Shown here: in pieces, positions 13,484-23,121 of the stretch | Position numbering within the stretch: the stretch's first letter is position 1 | Layout: every line of letters starts with the position of its first letter | Source: Bosea sp. ANAM02 | GTDB lineage: Bacteria > Pseudomonadota > Alphaproteobacteria > Rhizobiales > Beijerinckiaceae | Length of the DNA stretch: 64,000 bases | Direction of reading: 5' to 3' | Assembly: GCF_011764485.1 (NCBI RefSeq) | Contig: NZ_AP022848.1 | Span: 2,136,001 to 2,200,000, forward strand | Translations under genes and position numbers: made by a program | Notes under the pieces: generated by a model | Database searches by the model: none | Seen by the model: only the letters and a program-made list of their open reading frames with translations | Told to the model about the DNA's origin: nothing

Positions 13484-13894
13484 TCAGGCGCGCAGGATGT
13501 CGATGGTGCGCTGGATCATCCGGCGCGTCGAAGAGATCAGGTTGAGATTGGCTTCGTAGCTGCGCTGGGCCTCGCGCATGTCGACCATCTCGACCAGCGA
13601 ATTGACGTTCGGCATCTGGACGTTGCCGTTGGCGTCGGCCGCCGGATTGCCGGGCTCATGCTTGGTCTTGAAGGCGCTCGGATCGCGCTGGACCTTGCCG
13701 AGCGCGACGAGCTGGGCGTCGAGCGTGCGGTCCACATGGCGCTGGAAGGTCGGGACCTTGCGGCGATAGGGCTCGGCGCCGGCGCGCTCGGGGCCGGAAT
13801 CGGCATTGGCGATGTTCTCGGAGATGATGCGCATGCGCCCGGACTGGCTGCGCAGGCCGGAGGCGGCGATGGCGATACTCTTGATCAGGTCCAT
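13484..13894 (-). CDS. flgC: Flagellar basal-body rod protein FlgC
   Basis: A proximal rod protein of 136 residues. It has the N-terminal rod signature GLRSQSGRMRIISENIANADS and the C-terminal EANLNLISSTRRMIQRTIDILRA. The start at 13894 (MDLIKSIAIAASG) gives the family length. The longer open frame to 14362 runs through flgB in another frame and is not used. Confidence 0.94.
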   Translation of the reverse strand: MDLIKSIAIAASGLRSQSGRMRIISENIANADSGPERAGAEPYRRKVPTFQRHVDRTLDAQLVALGKVQRDPSAFKTKHEPGNPAADANGNVQMPNVNSLVEMVDMREAQRSYEANLNLISSTRRMIQRTIDILRA

Positions 13895-13911
13895 GATCAG
13901 CGGCCCATCCT

Positions 13912-14313
13912 TTAGCGCCCCTTGCCGATCGCGATCTTCATCAGGCCGAGCCCCTTGCTGTAGAGCGAGGCGGCGAGCTGATAGTCGGACTGGTTCTGCG
14001 CGACCTTGAGCATCTCGTCCTCGAGATTGACGGCGTTGCCGTTCGGCGTGGTCTCGAATCGCGGGGCGCCGGTGCCGTCGAAGCCGCCATTGGCGGTGTT
14101 CAGGCTCATATGGCCGGCGCTGGTGCGGGCGACGGCCACGCCGGCGCGGGCCGGATCGAGACTCGGCGGCTTCAGGTCGACCGGACGGAAGCCGGGGCTG
14201 TCGGCATTGGCGACGTTCTCGGCGAGGACCTTCTGGCGCGACTGCTGGTAGTGCATGCGCGTCTTCAGCGCCTGCATCAGGCCGCCGCCGACGCTGAATC
14301 CGTCGTTCGCCAT
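13912..14313 (-). CDS. flgB: Flagellar basal-body rod protein FlgB
   Basis: A proximal rod protein of 133 residues with the flagellar rod N-terminal motif QQSRQKVLAENVANADSPGFRP near residue 22. It is the first gene of the minus-strand flgB-flgC-fliE-fliQ-fliR-flhB series. A CtrA-type box lies about 70 bases upstream. Confidence 0.94.
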   Translation of the reverse strand: MANDGFSVGGGLMQALKTRMHYQQSRQKVLAENVANADSPGFRPVDLKPPSLDPARAGVAVARTSAGHMSLNTANGGFDGTGAPRFETTPNGNAVNLEDEMLKVAQNQSDYQLAASLYSKGLGLMKIAIGKGR

Positions 14314-14380
14314 GGCTCCAGCTCCCCGTTTGCGTAGCCGGCGAGATCGGTCTACCCGGCAAATCCTGCCGGGTGCATGG

Positions 14381-14395
14381 TTAATATCCGGTTAA
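14381..14395. promoter_or_regulatory. CtrA-type box upstream of flgB
   Basis: An exact TTAA-N7-TTAA, the core of the CtrA binding site, lies 68-82 bases upstream of the flgB start in the divergent flgB/fliO spacer. CckA, the kinase feeding CtrA, is encoded in the same cluster. Confidence 0.7.
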
Positions 14396-14419
14396 AGCGG
14401 CGGGTTTTCGCGGGTGTGA

Positions 14420-14434
14420 TTAACCACGCGTTCA
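14420..14434. promoter_or_regulatory. Degenerate CtrA half-site pair near fliO
   Basis: TTAA-N7-TTCA, one base away from the CtrA consensus, about 100 bases upstream of the fliO start. It could serve the divergent fliO-fliP transcript; weaker support than the site at 14381. Confidence 0.35.
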
Positions 14435-14536
14435 CCATGTTTCCCGATAGCGAAAGCGTTATGCTATAGCCAAGGTGTTGAAACATGGGCGGGACTTAAC
14501 GGCCGTCCGGGCCGCCGTGGCGTTAAGAGGCATATC

Positions 14537-15856
14537 TTGCAGAGCTTGTTCGGATTGGAACTCACGACCGCGCAGAAGGTGATCATCGCCTCTGTCGTCA
14601 TTCTCGTGCTCCTTGCGCTGCTCGGATTGTTCGTGCGGCAGATTCAGGGCGGGCGGCTCCGGCTCCGTGGCCAGGCCGGCGGGCGTCAGCGCCAGCCCCG
14701 GCTCGGCGTGGTCGATACCTACGATCTCGACCGGCAGCGCCAGCTCGTGCTGATCCGCCGCGACAATATCGAGCATCTCCTCATGATCGGCGGCGCGTCC
14801 GATGTCGTGGTCGAGACGAATATCTTGCGCAGCGGCGGGCGGGCCGCGGCCCCGGCCTATACCGATACCGCCGCGGCGGATCGGCCGTTGCCGCCGTTCG
14901 AGACGCTGGTTCCGCCGAGCGAACCCGCCTTGCGGGCAGGGGAGGATGCGCGCCGCGCCGACTATGCGCCCGAAGGGCCGGAGCTCTTACCGCCGTTGCC
15001 GGTCCGGCCCGTTTCGGTGCCGGTCGAGCCGCCGGTGAAGACGGCTGCGGCCACGGCCGCGACGGCCGGTGTCGCCGCCGCTCTCGGCGTCGCAGCTTCG
15101 GCCGAGGCGGCCGGCGCCGCCGCCAAGCCTGCCGCACCGGCCATGCCGGTTCCCCCGGTCACGACCGGGCCGGCACCGAGCTTTGCCCGCGAACACGCGC
15201 CGCAGCCGGCCGTCAGCGCCGGAGAACTCGACGACATGACGCGCCAGCTCGAGGAGGCGCTCAAGCGGCCGTTCTCCGCCGTGCGCCCGGCCAATCTCGG
15301 CAGCGAGGCGCCGGCCGCCGAGGCTGCACCGGTTGTCGAGCCGCCTGCAACCGTCGAGAAACCTGCTCCTGCTCCTGCTCCTGCGCCCCTCGTCGAGGAG
15401 GAGCCCGCTGCGGTGGAGGCGGCTGCCCCCGTCGTCGAGCCGCCGGCTCCCGAGCCGGAGCCCGAGCCCGTCGTGACGCCAGCACCGGTCGTCCCGCCAC
15501 GCCAGAAACCGATTCCGAGCGATGTCGAGGCGGAACTCGCGGCCGCGCTCGGGCTGTCGCTGGATCGACCGATCCAGAAGGCACCGGAGGTCAAACCGGT
15601 CGAGCCGAAGCCGGCCGAGGCACATGAGCCGGAACCGGGCCCGGCGCCCGAGCCCGCAATCGCGGACGCGCCGCCCGCCGTGGAGGAAGCCGTCGCGACC
15701 GTGGAAGAGCCTGCCCCGGCCGAAAGCCCGAAGCCGCAGGCGGAGGCCGAGAAGCCGGCCGAGCCCGCGACGAAGGAGATCGATCCCTTCTCGGTCGACG
15801 CGATCGAAGCCGAGTTCGCCCGCCTGCTCGGCCGCGATCCCAAGTCCAAGTCCTGA
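14537..15856 (+). CDS. fliO: FliO-like flagellar protein with long Pro/Ala-rich tail
   Basis: The N-terminal ~100 residues look like FliO, which assists FliP assembly: one membrane helix (VIIASVVILVLLALLGLFV), then a small basic domain with RLGVVDTYDLDRQRQLVLIRRDN and HLLMIGG. Ordinary FliO is about 100-150 residues; here roughly 330 further residues are Pro/Ala/Glu-rich and low in complexity, with a short ordered end (DPFSVDAIEAEFARLLGRD). The start is TTG, with AGAGG 7 bases upstream. fliP follows on the same strand. Confidence 0.8.
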   Translation: MQSLFGLELTTAQKVIIASVVILVLLALLGLFVRQIQGGRLRLRGQAGGRQRQPRLGVVDTYDLDRQRQLVLIRRDNIEHLLMIGGASDVVVETNILRSGGRAAAPAYTDTAAADRPLPPFETLVPPSEPALRAGEDARRADYAPEGPELLPPLPVRPVSVPVEPPVKTAAATAATAGVAAALGVAASAEAAGAAAKPAAPAMPVPPVTTGPAPSFAREHAPQPAVSAGELDDMTRQLEEALKRPFSAVRPANLGSEAPAAEAAPVVEPPATVEKPAPAPAPAPLVEEEPAAVEAAAPVVEPPAPEPEPEPVVTPAPVVPPRQKPIPSDVEAELAAALGLSLDRPIQKAPEVKPVEPKPAEAHEPEPGPAPEPAIADAPPAVEEAVATVEEPAPAESPKPQAEAEKPAEPATKEIDPFSVDAIEAEFARLLGRDPKSKS

Positions 15857-16011
15857 GGCCTCAGCGCACGGCCTGACCGCGTTAGGGCGGCAGGCCATCA
15901 ACAGGATTGTCGGCTCTCCAGCCTCAAGACGCCGCGCATCGGTTGCGCGGCGCTTTCGCGTGGCTAGCCTCGTCGGCACCCGATCGGTTGAGTCGGGCTG
16001 TGGCGGCGCGC

Positions 16012-16779
16012 GTGACATTCATCGGCGGACGAGCGAGACGGGTTCGAGGCGGGCGCGCGCTGGCGGCGGCTGCGCTGCTGCTCGTGCTCCAGACGGTACC
16101 GGCGCTGCCGCAGACGCTGTCGCTCGATCTCGGGCAGGGCGGCGGCGTGGCGGAGCGGGCGCTCCAGCTCATCGCCGTCATCACGGTTTTGTCGCTGGCG
16201 CCGTCGATCCTGATCATGGTGACGTCGTTCACGCGGATCGTGGTGGTGCTGTCGCTGCTGCGCTCGGCATTGGGCACGCAGACCGCGCCGCCGAACGCCG
16301 TGATCCTCGGGCTCGCGCTGTTCCTGACCGGTTTCGTCATGGCGCCGACCTTGCGCGAGGCCTATACGACGGCCGTGCAGCCGCTGGTCGCCGGCCAGAT
16401 CCAGCCGCAGGAGGCCTATAATCGCGGCGTCGTGCCGTTCAAGACCTTCATGCTCAAGCATGTCCGCGAGAAGGATCTGGCGCTGTTCCTCGACATGTCG
16501 CAGGGGCCGCGCCCGCAGACGCCGCAGGATATCGGCGTCGAGGTGCTGATCCCGGCCTTCATGATCTCGGAACTGCGCCGCGCCTTCGAGATCGGCTTCC
16601 TGCTGTTCGTGCCCTTCCTGATCATCGACCTCGTGGTGGCCTCGATCCTGATGTCGGTGGGCATGATGATGCTGCCGCCGGTGACGGTGGCGCTGCCGTT
16701 CAAGCTGATCTTCTTCGTGCTGGTCGACGGCTGGGGGCTGGTCGCGGGCTCGCTGGTGAAGAGTTACGGCAGCGGGTGA
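16012..16779 (+). CDS. fliP: Flagellar biosynthetic protein FliP
   Basis: The central pore-forming subunit of the export gate. From the GTG at 16012 it is 255 residues: a basic, hydrophobic signal sequence (RALAAAALLLVLQTVPALPQ), then the conserved SLAPSILIMVTSFTRIVVVLSLLRSALG, the periplasmic segment, and IDLVVASILMSVGMMMLPPV near the C-terminus. A TTG at 15907 would extend it by 35 residues, but the GTG start puts the signal peptide at the N-terminus as in other FliP proteins. Confidence 0.93.
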   Translation: MTFIGGRARRVRGGRALAAAALLLVLQTVPALPQTLSLDLGQGGGVAERALQLIAVITVLSLAPSILIMVTSFTRIVVVLSLLRSALGTQTAPPNAVILGLALFLTGFVMAPTLREAYTTAVQPLVAGQIQPQEAYNRGVVPFKTFMLKHVREKDLALFLDMSQGPRPQTPQDIGVEVLIPAFMISELRRAFEIGFLLFVPFLIIDLVVASILMSVGMMMLPPVTVALPFKLIFFVLVDGWGLVAGSLVKSYGSG

Positions 16780-16791
16780 GATCGGCGCGGC

Positions 16792-17073
16792 TCACCGCTT
16801 CTTCGCGGCTTCATAGACCTGAGAGCGTTTGCGCTTGCCCACCCCCACGACGATCACCGTGATCCGCTCGTCCTCGACGCGATAGACCAATCGGTAGCCC
16901 GCTGCGCGGAGCTTGATCTTGTAGTGATCGGGCAGGCCGTGCAGCGCATCGGCGATGACTCTCGGGTGGGTCAGCCGCTCGCCGAGCTTCTTCTTGAACT
17001 GCTCGCGCAGCGTTGCGCCGAGCTTGTCCCATTCCTTCCGCGCCGATGGCAGGAACTCGAGCCTATAGCTCAT
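16792..17073 (-). CDS. RelE/ParE-family toxin
   Basis: A 93-residue protein with the RelE fold signature: basic N-terminal helix (YRLEFLPSARKEWDKLG), GYRLVYRVEDERITVIVVGVGKR, and a C-terminal KRKRSQVYEAA. RelE relatives cut mRNA at the ribosome. It overlaps the upstream antitoxin gene by 11 bases, the usual antitoxin-first arrangement. Confidence 0.9.
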   Translation of the reverse strand: MSYRLEFLPSARKEWDKLGATLREQFKKKLGERLTHPRVIADALHGLPDHYKIKLRAAGYRLVYRVEDERITVIVVGVGKRKRSQVYEAAKKR

Positions 17074-17308
17074 CGAGGCTGACCGGCTTGCCCTTTTCGG
17101 TGGCTCGCGCCCGGATGATCTCGACGAGAAGCTGGTCGTCTAGCGCGTCCACCAGCGCTTCATAGGTATCGGCCGGCACCATATAGGCCATGACGCGATT
17201 GTGGTTGAGGATCGCGACAGGGTTGCCTCGCGCGCCATCGACGACGGCGGTGGGATTCTTCTTGAGATCGGAGACGCTGACGGCGATTTCGGCTTCGACA
17301 CGCTGCAT
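17063..17308 (-). CDS. Phd/YefM- or RelB-type antitoxin
   Basis: An 81-residue partner of the RelE-like toxin. Its N-terminus (VEAEIAVSVSDLKKNPTAVV) and the segment GNPVAILNHNRVMAYMVPADTYEAL are typical of Phd/YefM DNA-binding antitoxins. It probably autorepresses the pair. Confidence 0.87.
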   Translation of the reverse strand: MQRVEAEIAVSVSDLKKNPTAVVDGARGNPVAILNHNRVMAYMVPADTYEALVDALDDQLLVEIIRARATEKGKPVSLDEL

Positions 17309-17401
17309 GGCTTTTCCTTACTCGACCCGGAAATAAGGTGCCAATTTCAGGTCTGAATAAAGGTCAATATAGCGTGTTGTCGCCGGCGTCGCCAGAGGCG
17401 C

Positions 17402-18541
17402 TCAGCCCACCACGACCCGGCCACGCTGGATGCGCAGGCTGAGCGTGCCGTTCTTCAGCGCCAGGGCCTTCTCGCCGAAGACGCCGCGGCGCCAGCCGTG
17501 CAGGGCCGGGACGTCGGCGAGATCGTCGGAGGCGATGGCATCGAGATCGTCGCTGGAGGCGATGATCTTGGGCGCGACGCGCTCGGCATCCGCGACCGCC
17601 TTGAGCAGGACCTTGAGCAGGTCGAGCACGGCGGCATTGGTCGGCCGGCCGCGCTCGCGCTCCAGCCGGGGCAGGGTCTTGGGATCCAGGGCGGCGGCGC
17701 GCTCGATGGCGGCGAGGACCTCGGCGCCGTTGCGCGAGCGCTCGAAGCCGTTGGGAACCGAGCGCAATTCGGCCAGCGCCTCGACCGAGCGCGGGCCGCG
17801 CTGGACGATATCCATTAGGGCGTCGTCCTTGAGCACGCGCTGGCGTGGTACATCGCGGGTCTGCGCCTCGCGCTCGCGCCAGGCGGCGATCTCCATCAGG
17901 TTCGGCAGTTCGCGCGGCTTGCGGATGCGGCCCTTCAGGCGCTGCCAGGCGTTCTCCGGCTTGACCTCGTAGGTTGCCGGCGAGGTCAGCACCGACATCT
18001 CCTCGGCGACCCAGCTTTCACGGCCGCTGGCGTCGAGATCGGCCTTCAGGGCAAGGTAGATATCGCGCAGATGGGTGACGTCGGACTCGGCATAGGACAA
18101 CTGTGCATCGGTCAGCGGGCGGCGCGACCAGTCGGTGAAGCGCGAGGACTTGTCGATGCGGGCCTTGGCGAGGTCGTTGGCGAGCTGCTCGTAGCCGACC
18201 GAGTCGCCATAGCCGCAGACCATGGCGGCGACCTGTGTGTCGAAGAGCGGGGTCGGCAGGACGCGTCCGAGCAGCCAGACGATCTCCAGATCCTGGCGAG
18301 CAGCGTGGAAGACCTTGACCACGTTCTCGTTGACCATCAGCCCGAAGAAGGGAGCGAGGTCGAGATCGGGAGAGAGCGGATCGACCAGCACCGCCTCGTC
18401 CGGCGAGGCGATCTGGATCAGGCAGAGCTTGGGATAATAGGTCGTCTCGCGCAGGAACTCGGTGTCGACCGTGACGAAGGGGTGGATCGCGAGACGGTCG
18501 CAGGCGGCGGAGAGCGCGGCGGTATCGGAAATGAGATGCAT
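17402..18541 (-). CDS. rnd: Ribonuclease D
   Basis: A 3'-5' exoribonuclease for stable RNA maturation, 379 residues. The DEDDy active site is visible as [11 protein letters not shown] (residue ~27), [10 protein letters not shown] (~79) and [13 protein letters not shown] (~150). An HRDC domain follows (residues 205-290). Monocistronic, divergent from aspS. Confidence 0.95.
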   Translation of the reverse strand: MHLISDTAALSAACDRLAIHPFVTVDTEFLRETTYYPKLCLIQIASPDEAVLVDPLSPDLDLAPFFGLMVNENVVKVFHAARQDLEIVWLLGRVLPTPLFDTQVAAMVCGYGDSVGYEQLANDLAKARIDKSSRFTDWSRRPLTDAQLSYAESDVTHLRDIYLALKADLDASGRESWVAEEMSVLTSPATYEVKPENAWQRLKGRIRKPRELPNLMEIAAWREREAQTRDVPRQRVLKDDALMDIVQRGPRSVEALAELRSVPNGFERSRNGAEVLAAIERAAALDPKTLPRLERERGRPTNAAVLDLLKVLLKAVADAERVAPKIIASSDDLDAIASDDLADVPALHGWRRGVFGEKALALKNGTLSLRIQRGRVVVG

Positions 18542-18588
18542 GGTGAGATCGTCTTAGCAGAGACAGGCGCGGGATGTCGCGGGCGTTC

Positions 18589-18617
18589 TTGACATTTCGG
18601 GCGCGCGCGTGTGCTTA
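18589..18617 (+). promoter_or_regulatory. Candidate aspS promoter
   Basis: A perfect -35 TTGACA (18589-18594), a 17-base spacer and a weak -10 TGCTTA (18612-18617), about 60 bases before the aspS start, in the divergent rnd/aspS spacer. Confidence 0.45.
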
Positions 18618-18677
18618 GCCGCAAGCTGCGGCTGGCGCGTTGCGCCGGCCTCCGACGCATTTCCGAAAGACCGACCC

Positions 18678-20462
18678 GTGACCCTGCATCGCTACCGTTC
18701 CCACACCTGCGGCGCGCTCCGTGACAGCGACATCGGCCAGAATGTCCGTCTCTCCGGCTGGTGCCACCGCATCCGCGACCATGGCGGCGTGCTCTTCATC
18801 GACCTGCGCGACCATTACGGCATGACGCAGGTCGTGGTGGATCCCGATTCGCCGGCCTTTGCCGATGCCGAGACGCTACGCTCGGAATGGGTCGTGCGCA
18901 TCGACGGCAAGGTCAAGGCGCGCCTCGAAGGCACCGAGAACGCCAATCTGCCGACCGGAGCGGTCGAGGTCTTCGCGACGGCGATCGAGGTGCTCGGGCC
19001 CTCGGCCGAGCTGCCGCTGCCGGTCTTCGGCGACCTCGAATATCCCGAGGACACGCGCCTCAAGTACCGCTTCCTCGACCTGCGCCGCGAGAAGCTGCAC
19101 AACAACATCATGCTGCGGACCAAGGTCATCGACTCGATGCGCCGTCGCATGAAGGATTCGGGCTTCTCCGAGTTCCAGACGCCGATCCTGACGGCGTCCT
19201 CGCCGGAAGGCGCGCGCGACTTCCTGGTGCCAAGCCGCCTGCATGCCGGCAAGTTCTACGCGCTGCCGCAGGCGCCGCAGCAGTACAAGCAGCTCCTGAT
19301 GATGGCGGGCTTCGACCGCTACTTCCAGATCGCGCCCTGCTTCCGCGACGAGGACCCGCGCGCCGACCGCCTGCCGGGCGAGTTCTACCAGCTCGACGTC
19401 GAGATGAGCTTCGTCGAGCAGGAGGACGTGTTCGCGACGATGGAGCCGGTCATCACCGGCGTGTTCGAGGAATTCGCCGAGGGGCGGAGCGTCCAGAAGA
19501 ACTGGCCGCGCATCCCCTATGCCGAGGCGATCGCCAAATACGGCTCCGACAAGCCGGACCTGCGCAACCCGCTCGTCATGCAGGACGTTTCCGAGCATTT
19601 CCGGGGCTCGGGCTTCAAGGTCTTCGCGCGTATCCTCGAAGGCGAGAAGAATCGCGTCTGGGCGATCCCCGGTCCCAAGGGCGGCAGCCGGGCCTTCTGC
19701 GACCGGATGAACTCCTGGGCGCAGGGCGAGGGGCAGCCGGGCCTCGGCTATCTCATGGTCAAGGAGGACGGCGAGGGCCAGGGGCCGATCGCCAACAACA
19801 TCGGCCCCGAGCGCGTCGCTGCGATCATCAAGCAGATGGGGCTGAAGGGCGGCGATGCCTGCTTCTTCGTCGCAGGCGATCCGGACAAGTTCTACAAGTT
19901 CGCCGGCAGCGCCCGGAACAAGGTCGGCCAGGAGCTCAACCTGATCGACGAGAACGCTTTCGCCTTCGCCTGGATCGTCGATTTCCCGATGTTCGAGTAC
20001 AACGAGGACGAGAAGAAGGTCGATTTCTCGCATAACCCCTTCTCGATGCCGCAGGGCGGCCTGAAGGCGCTCAACGAGGAAGACCCGCTCTCGCTCAAGG
20101 CGTTCCAGTACGACATCGCCTGCAACGGCTTCGAGCTGGCCTCCGGCGGCATCCGCAACCACAAGCCGGAAGCGATGGTGAAGGCCTTCGAGATCGCCGG
20201 CTATGGCGAGGAGACGGTGATCGAGCGCTTCGGCGGCATGTATCGCGCGTTCCAGTACGGCGCCCCGCCGCATGGCGGCATGGCGGCGGGCGTCGACCGC
20301 ATCATCATGCTGCTGGCGCGCGCCACCAACCTGCGCGAGGTCGCGCTGTTCCCGATGAACCAGCAGGCCGTCGACCTGCTGATGGGCGCTCCGGCCGAGG
20401 CGACGCCGAAGCAACTCCGCGAGGCGCATCTGCGCGTCAACCTGCCCGAGAAGAACGGCTGA
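18678..20462 (+). CDS. aspS: Aspartate--tRNA ligase
   Basis: A class II aminoacyl-tRNA synthetase of 594 residues. The OB-fold anticodon domain begins [25 protein letters not shown]; class II motif 2 is [19 protein letters not shown], and motif 3 is [18 protein letters not shown]. The GAD insertion is present between. The GTG at 18678 gives the family N-terminus; the frame stays open to 18609 without family similarity. Confidence 0.96.
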   Translation: MTLHRYRSHTCGALRDSDIGQNVRLSGWCHRIRDHGGVLFIDLRDHYGMTQVVVDPDSPAFADAETLRSEWVVRIDGKVKARLEGTENANLPTGAVEVFATAIEVLGPSAELPLPVFGDLEYPEDTRLKYRFLDLRREKLHNNIMLRTKVIDSMRRRMKDSGFSEFQTPILTASSPEGARDFLVPSRLHAGKFYALPQAPQQYKQLLMMAGFDRYFQIAPCFRDEDPRADRLPGEFYQLDVEMSFVEQEDVFATMEPVITGVFEEFAEGRSVQKNWPRIPYAEAIAKYGSDKPDLRNPLVMQDVSEHFRGSGFKVFARILEGEKNRVWAIPGPKGGSRAFCDRMNSWAQGEGQPGLGYLMVKEDGEGQGPIANNIGPERVAAIIKQMGLKGGDACFFVAGDPDKFYKFAGSARNKVGQELNLIDENAFAFAWIVDFPMFEYNEDEKKVDFSHNPFSMPQGGLKALNEEDPLSLKAFQYDIACNGFELASGGIRNHKPEAMVKAFEIAGYGEETVIERFGGMYRAFQYGAPPHGGMAAGVDRIIMLLARATNLREVALFPMNQQAVDLLMGAPAEATPKQLREAHLRVNLPEKNG

Positions 20463-20467
20463 CGACC

Positions 20468-20836
20468 ATGGCTTCGCTGCGGACCGGGCGGACGCTGCCG
20501 CTCGCCATTCTTCTCGCGCTGTCGCTCGGTGCCTGCGTCGGCGCCGGCGAGAGCAGCTCCGGCCGGGCGTCGGCGTTGGCGACGACCGTATCGCGCGCCA
20601 TCGCCTGCAAGGCGGGTTCGCCGCAGCGCTCGACGCTCGACCGCTTCCTCGCTGCCGAGAAGGCGCGCGGTGCCGACGATCGGCAGATCGCGGCGGCGCG
20701 TGCGGCCTATGTCGGCGTCTCCGAGGCCGAGATGGTCAACCAGGGCGTGCGGCCGCAAGCCTGCACGGCCGGGGAGCGGACGGCGTTGCGGGAGCGGATG
20801 GGCCGCATCCGCGCCGGGAACTTCGACGCTCTCTGA
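20468..20836 (+). CDS. Small putative lipoprotein A
   Basis: A 122-residue protein with a lipoprotein signal (RTLPLAILLALSLGAC; lipobox LGAC, Cys at residue 23). The mature region contains ALATTVSRAIACKAGSP and a second Cys in VRPQACTAGERTALRERMG. No known domain recognised. The gene begins 5 bases after aspS and is followed at once by a related lipoprotein gene, so the two look like a tandem duplication. Confidence 0.7.
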   Translation: MASLRTGRTLPLAILLALSLGACVGAGESSSGRASALATTVSRAIACKAGSPQRSTLDRFLAAEKARGADDRQIAAARAAYVGVSEAEMVNQGVRPQACTAGERTALRERMGRIRAGNFDAL

Positions 20837-20851
20837 GTGGTTTCGGCTGTC

Positions 20852-21154
20852 ATGAGACCCGCGAAACCTTTTGCTGCCGCGCTGGCCGCGGCTGCGCTGG
20901 CCGGTTGCACGACCGTCGCGAGCCCGCGTCCGGGCACGGTGGAGTATGCCGCTGCGACGGTCTCGCGCGCCTATGATTGCGGCCTGGCCGTCGATCGCGG
21001 CCGGATCATCGCGCGGCTCGACCGCCAGGACCGGCAGCGTTTTGTCGCCGCCAATGCCGGCTATGCCGTGAAGTCCTACAAGGCGCCGCATCGCTGCGAG
21101 GCGAGCGAGCGCGAGCGGATCAAGGGCGAGATCGGCGCGCTCGCACGCCGCTGA
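20852..21154 (+). CDS. Small putative lipoprotein B, related to A
   Basis: About 100 residues with lipobox LAGC at the end of a short hydrophobic signal. It shares the pattern A-TVSRA--C, a central LDR segment and C--ERERI at equivalent positions with lipoprotein A, so both derive from one family. The ATG at 20852 fits the signal peptide; a GTG at 20837 is in frame. Confidence 0.7.
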   Translation: MRPAKPFAAALAAAALAGCTTVASPRPGTVEYAAATVSRAYDCGLAVDRGRIIARLDRQDRQRFVAANAGYAVKSYKAPHRCEASERERIKGEIGALARR

Positions 21155-21196
21155 AATCGCTTGCGTCCGGCCGGCCGACATGGCCACAAGGCGGCA

Positions 21197-22078
21197 ATGC
21201 CCGCCGCCGCCATCACCGCCATCGTCGTCAGCTATGACAGCGCCGAGGTCCTGCCCGCCTGCCTCGACGCGCTGGCCGGGGAGGGCGTGCCGGCCATCGT
21301 CGTCGACAATGCCAGCAGCGACGACAGCCGTGCGATCGCGGAGGCGAAGGGCGCGCGGGTGATCGCGAATGCCCGCAACGAGGGCTATGGCCGCGCCAAC
21401 AATATCGGCGTCGCGGCGGCCGACACGTCCCATGTGCTGATCGTCAATCCCGATCTGGAACTCGGGCGCGGCGCTGCAGCGGCGCTTCTGGAGGCGGCGG
21501 AAAGCTATCCCGGTGCGGGGATGCTGGCGCCGCGCATCGTCGAACCGTCCGGCCGCATCTTCCTGCAGCCGCGCTCGCTGTTGTCCCCGCCGCATCTCAA
21601 CCGTTCCGGCGCGATGACGATCCCGGCGGGCGATGCCTGTCTTCCCTTCCTGTCGGGAGCCTGCCTGCTGATCCGGCGCGAGGTCTTCATCGCGCTCGGC
21701 GGCTTCGACCCGGCGATCTTCCTGTTCTACGAGGATGACGATCTGTGCCGGCGCATGCGCGATGCCGGACACGCGCTCGTCCATGTCCATGCCGCTGAGG
21801 CGCGTCACGGGCGGGGACGCTCGACGGCGCCGTCGCCGCAGCGGCGCTTCAAGGCGCGCTGGCACCTTGCCTGGTCCGAGCACTATATCGCCCGGAAATA
21901 CGGCCTCGCCGGACCGGGGCCGATCCGGATGCTGGAGAATGCAGGCAAGGCGGCGGGTTATGGCTTGCTGCTGAAGCGCGAGAAGATGTTCGCGCATGCC
22001 GGGTCGGCCGCCGGCGCGCACGCCTGGCGGCGCGGCAAGACGGCCCTGGCTCATGAAGGACTGGAAGAGACGTCATGA
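21197..22078 (+). CDS. Family 2 glycosyltransferase
   Basis: A predicted sugar transferase of about 293 residues, dTDP-rhamnosyltransferase-like. It shows the GT-A N-terminus ITAIVVSYDSAEVLPACLDAL, VVDNASSDDS, RNEGYGRANNIGV, the metal-binding region LIVNPDLEL and LFYEDDDLCRRMRDAGH. The ATG at 21197 lies just after AAGGCGG. It overlaps the acyltransferase gene by 4 bases (ATGA). Confidence 0.88.
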   Translation: MPAAAITAIVVSYDSAEVLPACLDALAGEGVPAIVVDNASSDDSRAIAEAKGARVIANARNEGYGRANNIGVAAADTSHVLIVNPDLELGRGAAAALLEAAESYPGAGMLAPRIVEPSGRIFLQPRSLLSPPHLNRSGAMTIPAGDACLPFLSGACLLIRREVFIALGGFDPAIFLFYEDDDLCRRMRDAGHALVHVHAAEARHGRGRSTAPSPQRRFKARWHLAWSEHYIARKYGLAGPGPIRMLENAGKAAGYGLLLKREKMFAHAGSAAGAHAWRRGKTALAHEGLEETS

Positions 22079-23121
22079 GCCGGCCCACGGTCGCGGAGGC
22101 GCTCGCCAACCCGCACAATAATTTCGGCCTGCTCCGGCTGGTCATGGCGCTCGCCGTGGTCGTCTCGCATGCCTTCAGCGTCACTGACGGGCGGGTCGAG
22201 CAGGAGCCCTGGTTCCAGACCACCGGCTTCACGCTGGGCGAGCATGCCGTCAACGGCTTCTTCGCGATCTCCGGCTTCCTGGTGACGATGAGCTTCGTGC
22301 GGCGCGGCTGGCGCGATTATGTCGTCGCGCGCCTGCTGCGGATCGCGCCGGGTCTGATCGCGGCGACGCTTCTCGTCGCGCTGATGCTGGGCGCGCTGAT
22401 GACGACGCTCGACCGATCCGCCTATTTCAGCGATCCGCGGCTGTGGCGCTTCATCTCGGGCACGCTCACCACCTTCAAGAGCGCGGCGGCCTTGCCGGGC
22501 GTGTTCGAGACCAATCCGCTGCCCTTTCCGCTGGGGACGGTGTGGACGCTGAAATACGAGACGCTGTGCTATCTCGGTGTGCTGGGCGCGGGCCTCGCAG
22601 GGCTTCTGGCGCGGCCGCGCGTCGCGCTGGCGGCCTTGGGGGCGCTGACGATCGCAGTGGTCCTGCGGGAGGTGGTCACACCGCATGGTCCCAAGGGTAC
22701 CGAGACCGCTCTGCGCCTGCCGCTGATCTTCCTCGCAGGGGGCGTGGTGTATCTCTATCGCGAGAAGGTGCCGCTTTCGCTGCCGCTTCTGGTGCTCGCG
22801 CTGGCAGCGCTGGTGCCGCTGTCCTTCACGCCGCTCTACAAGGCAGCGCTCTATCTCGTCACCGCCTGGGGGGTGCTCGTGCTGGCGCTGGCGCCCGCCT
22901 TGACGCGGCGCGCGGTCGAGCCGCCGGCCGACCTATCCTATGGCGTCTATCTCTATGGCTGGCCGGTGCAGCAGGCGCTGCACGCGCTGTTCCCGTCGCT
23001 CGGCGCCGTGGCTCTGCTCTGGCCGTCGCTGGCGGTCACCCTCGTCGTGGCGGCGCTGTCCTGGTACCTGATCGAGAAGCCGGCGCTCGGGCTCAAGCGC
23101 CGGCTGATGGGCGCTTCCTGA
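22075..23121 (+). CDS. Acyltransferase 3 family membrane protein
   Basis: An OafA/ExoZ-like integral membrane acyltransferase that would O-acylate a glycan. 348 residues, about nine to ten hydrophobic helices. The family N-terminus NFGLLRLVMALAVVVSHAFSV with its histidine is present, followed by FFAISGFLVTMSF and a C-terminal LSYGVYLYGWPVQQAL. It is translationally coupled to the GT2 gene, suggesting modification of the same polysaccharide, and its end overlaps the convergent acetyltransferase gene by 29 bases. Confidence 0.92.
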   Translation: MSRPTVAEALANPHNNFGLLRLVMALAVVVSHAFSVTDGRVEQEPWFQTTGFTLGEHAVNGFFAISGFLVTMSFVRRGWRDYVVARLLRIAPGLIAATLLVALMLGALMTTLDRSAYFSDPRLWRFISGTLTTFKSAAALPGVFETNPLPFPLGTVWTLKYETLCYLGVLGAGLAGLLARPRVALAALGALTIAVVLREVVTPHGPKGTETALRLPLIFLAGGVVYLYREKVPLSLPLLVLALAALVPLSFTPLYKAALYLVTAWGVLVLALAPALTRRAVEPPADLSYGVYLYGWPVQQALHALFPSLGAVALLWPSLAVTLVVAALSWYLIEKPALGLKRRLMGAS

